Assembly (NCBI GenBank): GCA_003353845.1
Contig: PIVT01000039.1
Location: 1 to 36,086, forward strand
Direction: 5' to 3'
DNA: 36,086 nt
Origin: Pseudomonadota bacterium
GTDB taxonomy: Bacteria; Myxococcota_A; UBA9160; JADFDR01
Position 1 is the stretch's first letter. Every line of letters begins with the position of its first letter. Made by a program: the position numbers and the translations under genes. Shown here piece after piece: positions 31,005 to 36,086 of the stretch. The notes under the pieces were generated by a model. It searched no databases, was not told where the DNA came from, and saw only the letters and a list, made by a program, of their open reading frames with translations.

Positions 31005-33400
31005 GAACTCTTCATCACCAGCGACATGAGCGCCGGGGCAAGAAACACGTCTGCCAGAAAGGCGATGCCAATCCCCATAGCCGTCAGGTAGCCGAAGAGG
31101 ACTGAATTATTCATGGTGCCCATGGTGCCGATGGTGAGGAAGCCGCTGCCGAGGACCAAAGAGGTGAAGAACAGCGCGGCGCCGGTGGTGCGCAAGGTCT
31201 TACGTACTGCTAAGGGGGTATCGGGTTCGCCTTGGTAATAGCGGTGGAATCGGTGCAGGAAGTGAATGGTGTCGTCCACGGCCAAGCCGATGAGAATGCT
31301 GCCGATGACCATGGTGGAGGTATCGAGGGGGATGTCCAACCAACCCATGATACCCAGGGTCATGACGACGGGAAGTAGATTGGGGATCATGCTGACCAAT
31401 CCTATTCGCACGTTTCCAATGAGTAAGATCATGAGGGGTGTGATCACGATGAGAGCGAACATGTAGGACTTGGCCATGCTGGTGATCATGGCGAGGAAGA
31501 TGCGTGACAAAAGAGCGGCCATTCCCGTGATGTGAAAGACGTTGTCTTCGCCGAGATTTTCCGCCAGACCCTCTTCCAGGGCTTCTATAAACGGTGGATA
31601 ATTCACAGCATTGGCGCGGGGCACGCGCATGGTGATGCGCGCCAACTGAAAGGTGCTGTCGGTCAGCTTTTCGAGGTCGTCGGTGCCGCTGTTCTCAAAC
31701 AGAAGCAGTTCTTGTGCGATCAAGGCACGTTCCGGTGGCGTGACGTAATAAGCAGCGTCGTTGCCATTCAAGGCTTGGTTGGTTTCTTTGACAACATCGA
31801 CAATGGAAATGGCTTTGCCGACAAAGATGTCTCCCTGCGTGAGGGATTCGCCGAATTCCATGGAGCGTTCAATGCGCTTCAAAGTTTCAGGGTCGTGGAT
31901 GCCGTTTTCCTTCTTTGTATCCACAATCACTTCGATGGTTCGTGTTCCGCTCAGGGCTTTATCCAGGCGTTCGGACGCGATGCGTACCGGGAGTTCCTCG
32001 GGAAACCAGTTAATGGGAAGATGGTAAAAGCGAACGCTGGGGAGTCCGGCGGCACTCACGGCGAAGAGCAAGAGCCAGAACGCCAGGACCGTCTTGGGGC
32101 GCGAAGTGGCCACGTCGCCGATCCAGACGAGCAGCTGCGTCAAACGGTTTCCACTCTGTCCTACCGTGTAGCGGCGCATTCGGCGCAAGGGAAGAATTCC
32201 GATCAAGGCCGGAAGTAAGGTGAAGGAATAGATCAGCGAAAAGACTACGCCGAAGGCCGACACGACACCGAGGTGCGTAATGGGAACAAGGTCCGCCGTG
32301 GTAAACGAAAGCATCCCCGCGGCGGTGGTGACACTGGTCATGACAATGGCCAAGCCCGAATGCCCGAAGGCGTAGGCGAGGGATTCGTCCTTCGCTTTGT
32401 CGTCCGCCCAGGCTTGATACACCAAGACCAGGACGTGCACGACATTGCAAACACAGATACACATGACGAAGACGGGCACCATTTGCAGGCTGATGGAAAA
32501 GGGAATCCCGATCCCCACCATCAAGCCAAAGGTACTCAGGACCGTGCAGGTCATGACAATGAGTGTCAGGAAAAGTGCGGACAGGCGCCAGAACAAGAAC
32601 ATCAGCAATACGAAAATCACCACAGCGCATGCTACGAGGTACCCCTTCACATCCTCGCGAAGCATGGTGGTGATGCGATACCCCACCACCGGCCCGCCCG
32701 TGACATGCATGGTGAAATCTTCGGAGACGTACTTGGGAAGTAACTCGTCGAGCGCGACGACCATGGAATCCTTCTCAGTACGGTCGAGAAACAGGTGCTC
32801 GCCGCTGGTGGCCTGCTCCTGCTCTTCGCCAAAAGAATCCTCCAACCCCAACTCCACACCGCGCTGGGTGTAGGTGACTGGTTGAATCGTGATCATGGTG
32901 AGTCGACGATCATGCGAGATGATCTGATCTTCGTAGAGCGGGTTGGCATACACGCGCTGGCGTAGAGTCTCAAGATCGGCCTCGGTTTCTGGCCAGTTCT
33001 CCATGAGGTCTTCAACGACCAGTGTGTCCCCCTCGCCGCGCGTGTTGCGCGCATTGATCAGGCTGGTGACTTCGTCGACGTAGGGGAGTTTCTCTTCGAT
33101 CTCAAGATGCAAGGCCCGCAGCTTCTCTAAAAACTCAAGGTCAAATATCTCGGGGGGTTCGAGAGCAATCAGAATCTGACTGTCGAGGCCGAACTGGTGA
33201 CGGAATGCGGTGTAGCGCTTGGATTGGATATCGTCTTCGTGCAAGAAGCTCTCGGTGGAGTTGTCCACCACCAACTCGGGAAGGTTCGATGCGAGAGCAC
33301 CCGCCAAAAAAAGAGAGAGAATCAACACCAACCAACGAAGCCGGTAAACGGTATAGCCCCAGCTTTCGAAGGCCGACTCAATTTTCGCTTTGATGGTCAC
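30995..33400 (-). CDS. RND/MMPL family exporter
   Basis: 801 residues, roughly twelve membrane helices in two repeats, each with a large extracytoplasmic loop. The first repeat includes VACAVVIFVLLMFLFWRLSALFLTLIVM, and sterol-sensing-like segments such as MVPVFVMCICVCNVVHVLV. The second repeat has LLIGNVRIGLVSMIPNLLPVVMTLGIMGW, followed by the RND motif GLAVDDTIHFLHRFHR. This is the hydrophobe/MMPL-type transporter group, involved in lipid or hopanoid export in some bacteria; the substrate here is unknown. GTG start with GAGGGACGGG ahead. No periplasmic adaptor or outer-membrane channel gene is next to it. It ends inside the dnaE2 stop region. Confidence 0.88.
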   Translation of the reverse strand: MTIKAKIESAFESWGYTVYRLRWLVLILSLFLAGALASNLPELVVDNSTESFLHEDDIQSKRYTAFRHQFGLDSQILIALEPPEIFDLEFLEKLRALHLEIEEKLPYVDEVTSLINARNTRGEGDTLVVEDLMENWPETEADLETLRQRVYANPLYEDQIISHDRRLTMITIQPVTYTQRGVELGLEDSFGEEQEQATSGEHLFLDRTEKDSMVVALDELLPKYVSEDFTMHVTGGPVVGYRITTMLREDVKGYLVACAVVIFVLLMFLFWRLSALFLTLIVMTCTVLSTFGLMVGIGIPFSISLQMVPVFVMCICVCNVVHVLVLVYQAWADDKAKDESLAYAFGHSGLAIVMTSVTTAAGMLSFTTADLVPITHLGVVSAFGVVFSLIYSFTLLPALIGILPLRRMRRYTVGQSGNRLTQLLVWIGDVATSRPKTVLAFWLLLFAVSAAGLPSVRFYHLPINWFPEELPVRIASERLDKALSGTRTIEVIVDTKKENGIHDPETLKRIERSMEFGESLTQGDIFVGKAISIVDVVKETNQALNGNDAAYYVTPPERALIAQELLLFENSGTDDLEKLTDSTFQLARITMRVPRANAVNYPPFIEALEEGLAENLGEDNVFHITGMAALLSRIFLAMITSMAKSYMFALIVITPLMILLIGNVRIGLVSMIPNLLPVVMTLGIMGWLDIPLDTSTMVIGSILIGLAVDDTIHFLHRFHRYYQGEPDTPLAVRKTLRTTGAALFFTSLVLGSGFLTIGTMGTMNNSVLFGYLTAMGIGIAFLADVFLAPALMSLVMKSSHR

Positions 33401-33432
33401 TACTTGCCCGTCCCTCTCTTTAGCTGCTCATC

Positions 33433-33510
33433 GCCGGTCGGATATTCCACTACCGGCCTCTCCTTGTAAATGCCTCCGCTGCTTGCTTGATCCATGAGGA
33501 GCCGTGCTCC
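33433..33510. promoter_or_regulatory. Inverted repeats upstream of the RND gene
   Basis: GCCGGT-13-ACCGGC at 33433-33457 and GGAGC-CGT-GCTCC at 33498-33510 lie 33-110 bases before the RND start, in its probable leader. They may be hairpins in the 5' UTR or regulator sites; no known operator is recognised. Confidence 0.35.
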
Positions 33511-33617
33511 AAGTGAACCCTGAGATGTTAATGGTGCTTACCAAGTACTCCAAATCGCATGGGCACTTTCCTCGATAATCATCTTGTAAGCGCGAGGTCA
33601 GCATGAGAGTTTGCAGT

Positions 33618-33629
33618 ATGAGTACTCAT
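33618..33629. promoter_or_regulatory. 12-bp perfect palindrome before the CBS gene
   Basis: ATGAGTACTCAT is a perfect palindrome 62 nt before the CBS-protein start at 33691. The position suits an operator for the CBS plus thiamine-binding operon; no binding protein is identified. Confidence 0.35.
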
Positions 33630-33690
33630 GAATCACAACGAAGTTGAGCAATAGATACACCTATGCTCGACGGGTCAGGAGGACGGAAGC

Positions 33691-34164
33691 ATGAAAGTCG
33701 AACAACTTATGACCAAGCAAATCGCATCTTGCACTCCCGACTGGAGCCTTAACGAAGCGGCGCGGCTCATGTGGGAAAACGACTGTGGTTGTATCCCGGT
33801 TACTTCCGGCGATGAGATGAACCGCGTGCTGGGAATGGTCACTGATCGCGATATTTGCATGACTGCCTATTTTTGCGGAGCGTCCCTTCGAGAACTGCAT
33901 GTTCAAGAGGCCATGTCCAAGGATCCCATCTGCTGCCTGCCCTCCACTACGCATGAAGAGGCTGAGGCCATGATGCGTGATGCGCAAGTGCGGAGGATAC
34001 CGGTGGTTGACGATGCGGGAGGTTTGCTGGGAATTCTGTCGCTGGCCGATCTCGTTCAGGCTCAGCGCAAATCGGGCCGTCAAGTCACAAAATCCCAGAT
34101 TAGCGACTTGCTCGCAGCCATCTGTGAGCGGACTCGTCCCGTCGAGGAGGGAGAGACAATATGA
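33691..34164 (+). CDS. CBS-domain pair protein (second copy)
   Basis: 157 residues, one tandem CBS pair. The first domain starts MKVEQLMTKQIASCTPDWSLNEAARLMWENDCGCIPV and closes GMVTDRDICM; the second runs from VQEAMSKDPICCLPSTTHEEAEAMM to VRRIPVVDDAGGLLGILSLADLV. A short charged tail follows. AGGAGG 8 nt before the ATG is a strong start signal. It overlaps the next gene by 4 bases (ATGA), so the two are coupled. CBS pairs bind adenosine ligands or metals; here it may sense a nucleotide for its partner. Similar in kind but not closely similar in sequence to the CBS gene at 468-917. Confidence 0.87.
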   Translation: MKVEQLMTKQIASCTPDWSLNEAARLMWENDCGCIPVTSGDEMNRVLGMVTDRDICMTAYFCGASLRELHVQEAMSKDPICCLPSTTHEEAEAMMRDAQVRRIPVVDDAGGLLGILSLADLVQAQRKSGRQVTKSQISDLLAAICERTRPVEEGETI

Positions 34165-34490
34165 TTGCCGAGTTTCGAATCACGCCCTTCGATACCAAGC
34201 AAAGCTTTCCCCGGTTGGTGGCCGAGGTCTTGCGCATTGTTTCCGAGAGCGATCTTCAATATCAGTTGCACGCCATGGGCACGACGCTTGAAGGGGAGTT
34301 GAGTGAGATTTTGTACGTTGTCCAGAGAGCACATGAGGTACTGCGGAAACATAGCGACCGCGTGCTGATCGAACTCTCCATCGACGATCGTTCCGGGCGA
34401 GAAGGCGAACTGATTCGAAGCATTGAACATGTTCGTGAACTCGACACAGGGATCCCGCTGGAGCGGCTCACGGTGACCGGGGAATACTGA
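34161..34490 (+). CDS. Thiamine-binding/MTH1187-type protein
   Basis: 109-residue ferredoxin-like protein of the MTH1187/YkoF-related family (DUF77). MIAEFRITPF starts strand one, then a helix VAEVLRIVSESDLQYQLHAMGTTLEGE, where HAMGTTLEG is the family hallmark. Some members bind thiamine or hydroxymethylpyrimidine; others are of unknown function. Overlaps the CBS gene by ATGA, strong evidence for a functional pair. The family assignment is by motif only; what it does with a CBS partner is unknown. Confidence 0.7.
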   Translation: MIAEFRITPFDTKQSFPRLVAEVLRIVSESDLQYQLHAMGTTLEGELSEILYVVQRAHEVLRKHSDRVLIELSIDDRSGREGELIRSIEHVRELDTGIPLERLTVTGEY

Positions 34491-34564
34491 TCGAAAGGAA
34501 ACATCGGCGTGCACGCTGCTGGCCCAACCGCCAGACATGAGTGATCTGCTCTAAAAAGAGTTCA

Positions 34565-35788
34565 TCAACCCCTGGCTTGCTTGATCTCCCGATCACACAT
34601 GCCAATCAAATATAAGATCCCATCCAGACCCAGACAAGACAGTGCTTGCTCCGCCGATTCTTTCACTTTGGGTTTGGCGCGAAAGGCGATGCCCAGCCCG
34701 GCCTTGTTGAGCATGGGCAGGTCGTTGGCTCCGTCGCCCACTGCGATGGTTTGGCGACGCTTGATGCCTTCTTCCACGGCTATTTCTTTGAGCAAGGAGG
34801 CTTTGCGTTCGCCGTCGACAATCTCGCCCAGCACGCGGCCTGTCAATTTGCCATCGACGATCTCCAGCACATTGGCGTGGATGAAATCGATCCCGAGTTT
34901 TTTTTGCAGATGTTCAGCGAAGTAGCTGAAGCCACCGGACAGGATGGCCGTTTTATAGCCCAGGGTTTTGAGCGTGCGGATGAGCAACTCGGCACCGTCG
35001 GTGAGCGGAAGTTTTTCTGCGATTTCTTCCATTGCCGAAGCGGGTAAGCCTTCCAAGCTGGCTACACGCTGACGCAGGCTTTCCTTGAAGTCGAGTTCGC
35101 CGTTCATGGCGGCTTCGGTGATGGCCATGACTTCTTCACCGGAACCCGCGGCCTTGGCCAACTCGTCGATGACTTCTACTTGAATCAAGGTGGAGTCCAT
35201 ATCAAAGGCCACCAGGCGGCGGTTTCTGCGATACACGTCGTCGGCCTGAATCGCGATGTCGATGCCCAGTTCATCGGCGGCACTTAACAATTCCGAGCGC
35301 AAGACCTTGGGATCTTCGGGCGCTCCCCAGACGGAGAACTCAATGCAAGCCTGCGCGGGTTGAGGCATCCCGCCCACAGGCACTCGGCCAGACAATCGGG
35401 CAACGGTCAAAATGGTCAACCCATGAGCTTTGACCAATCCACTGATTCTCTCCAATTGCCAAGCCTCAATCTCTCGCCCCAGCAAGGTGATGATGTGCCG
35501 CGATTGGTCTTGAGAGAGCACCCATTCGCCGTATTCCTCCTCGCTCATGGGCGTAAAGCGAATATCGAGGCCGAAGGAATGTGCCTTGAACAGCATGTCT
35601 TTGAGCACGGGGACTGATTCCGTTTCAGCTTCCAGTTCCACCACGATGGCCAGGGTCAAGGTGTCGTGGATGACAGATTGTCCCACGTCCAGGACGCGTA
35701 CCTTGTGCTCGGTCAAGACGCTGCTGAGCCCTTGAAAAATTCCCGGGCAATCGGTGCCCGTTAAGTTCATTAGGATGATGTTGGTCAT
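34565..35788 (-). CDS. serB: Phosphoserine phosphatase
   Basis: 407 residues, last step of serine biosynthesis (O-phosphoserine to serine). N-terminal ACT-type regulatory halves (about 1-80 and 95-180) are followed by a HAD domain with nucleophile and acid Asp196/Asp198 in DMDST, SGGFSYFAEHL and the metal loop GDGANDLPML. The long ACT-plus-HAD form is typical of proteobacteria such as Pseudomonas and of mycobacteria. The stop codon lies in a dyad TGAT-CTG-CTCT-AAAA-AGAG-TTC-ATCA (34542-34567) that may help end both convergent transcripts. There is no obvious ribosome binding site before the ATG. Confidence 0.95.
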   Translation of the reverse strand: MTNIILMNLTGTDCPGIFQGLSSVLTEHKVRVLDVGQSVIHDTLTLAIVVELEAETESVPVLKDMLFKAHSFGLDIRFTPMSEEEYGEWVLSQDQSRHIITLLGREIEAWQLERISGLVKAHGLTILTVARLSGRVPVGGMPQPAQACIEFSVWGAPEDPKVLRSELLSAADELGIDIAIQADDVYRRNRRLVAFDMDSTLIQVEVIDELAKAAGSGEEVMAITEAAMNGELDFKESLRQRVASLEGLPASAMEEIAEKLPLTDGAELLIRTLKTLGYKTAILSGGFSYFAEHLQKKLGIDFIHANVLEIVDGKLTGRVLGEIVDGERKASLLKEIAVEEGIKRRQTIAVGDGANDLPMLNKAGLGIAFRAKPKVKESAEQALSCLGLDGILYLIGMCDREIKQARG

Positions 35789-35899
35789 AATTCGGAAAAC
35801 TCTTTCATCGGATGTTCAAATGGCGAGCCAGGGACTGACCTCAAACCAGGGAAAGAGTCTAGCGGGGAGCGGTCGACCCAGCGATAACCTACACTCGCG

Positions 35900-35960
35900 A
35901 ATCTGAGTCTAAAAGCCTCAGATTGAGTGGAGAAACAGCTCTTCGCCTGGATTTCTCCAG
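35900..35960. promoter_or_regulatory. Cluster of inverted repeats between serB and yaeQ
   Basis: AATCTGAG-9-CTCAGATT (35900-35924) and TGGAGAAA (35928-35935) with TTTCTCCA (35952-35959) are perfect 8-bp pairs; CTGGA-TTTC-TCCAG (35947-35960) is an alternative inner hairpin that competes with the second. They lie about 110-185 bases after the serB start and 77-137 bases before the yaeQ start. They may be leader structure of yaeQ or operators. Confidence 0.4.
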
Positions 35961-36036
35961 TTCACCTTGAAACAGACCGAAAAGTGGACCGGCTCTTGGT
36001 GCCCTTGGTGCCCCTGGAAAAGGACCGGAATGTAAT

Positions 36037-36086
36037 ATGGATTTAACGGAAACCGTCTATCGCTTCGATATCCGTTTGTCCGACGT
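36037..36086 (+). CDS. yaeQ: YaeQ family protein, N-terminal end (partial)
   Basis: The last 50 bases encode MDLTETVYRFDIRLSDV, then the window ends. The pattern TETVYRFDIRLSDV matches the start of YaeQ proteins (MAL-ATIY-F-I-LADV), a family of PD-(D/E)XK-like fold of uncertain function first linked to RfaH in E. coli. The ATG has GGA about 7 nt upstream in AAGGACCGGAATGTAAT. Only 16-17 codons are seen, so the call rests on that match alone. Confidence 0.6.
   Translation, partial: MDLTETVYRFDIRLSD

Noticed and set aside
1-36086. Mobile element, phage, CRISPR, tRNA or rRNA
   Set aside because: No transposase, integrase, repeat-spacer array or RNA gene signature was seen on either strand.

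Overview
The window is ordinary chromosomal sequence from a bacterium that looks like a free-living, aerobic Gammaproteobacterium, probably an uncultured or environmental lineage. The evidence is gene content only: a secreted family I lipase with its foldase (Lif), a DUF4124 protein, a Nu-class (YfcG-like) glutathione transferase, LysR regulators, a YaeQ start, SerB with an ACT-type N-terminus, three PilZ domains and an ImuA-ImuB-DnaE2 mutagenesis cassette. No phage, insertion sequence, CRISPR array, tRNA or rRNA was recognised. Genes are densely packed, with short operons on both strands.

Layout. 1-1750 (+): the C-terminal end of an AspT/YidE-type transporter, a CBS-pair protein and an SDR oxidoreductase. 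1778-4874 (-): lipase, lipase chaperone, then purC. 5063-6064 (+): a secreted DUF4124 protein and a small membrane-anchored protein. 6048-7285 (-): an SRPBCC protein and a DltE-like SDR. 7286-8386: a 1.1 kb gene-poor stretch holding short repeats, a possible broken lipoprotein frame, an AT-rich segment and a strikingly structured putative RNA leader. 8387-10010 (+): bacteriohemerythrin and an Old Yellow Enzyme homologue. 10035-11237 (-): a second lipase-like hydrolase without a clear export signal. 11603-13455 (-): two tandem paralogous LysR regulators. Facing them at 13720-16354 (+) is a GST, GST-like, FAD-oxidoreductase operon. 16402-18816 (-): two PilZ proteins and a class III CoA-transferase. 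19077-23488 (-): an acyl-CoA carboxylase operon. 23710-25044 (-): a cyclopropane fatty acid synthase. 25256-31004 (+): imuA, imuB, dnaE2. 30995-33400 (-): an RND/MMPL exporter. 33691-34490 (+): a CBS-pair protein coupled to a thiamine-binding-type protein. 34565-35788 (-): serB. 36037 to the edge (+): the start of yaeQ.

Functional themes. Lipid and acyl-CoA metabolism recurs: lipase plus foldase, a second hydrolase, an acyl-CoA carboxylase, a CoA-transferase, CFA synthase, SDRs and an OYE. Redox and stress functions also recur: hemerythrin, GSTs, OYE and SOS translesion synthesis. The best candidate for something undescribed is the ~170 nt region at 8187-8358, immediately upstream of the hemerythrin-OYE pair. 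It has several perfect helices, mutually exclusive pairings and potential pseudoknots, and it matches no riboswitch class I can name. Other points worth a look are a terminator for the opposite strand embedded in the last codons of the FAD oxidoreductase, an operator-like palindrome before imuA, a 12-bp minisatellite hinge in imuB, and palindromes at the acyl-CoA carboxylase and CBS promoters.
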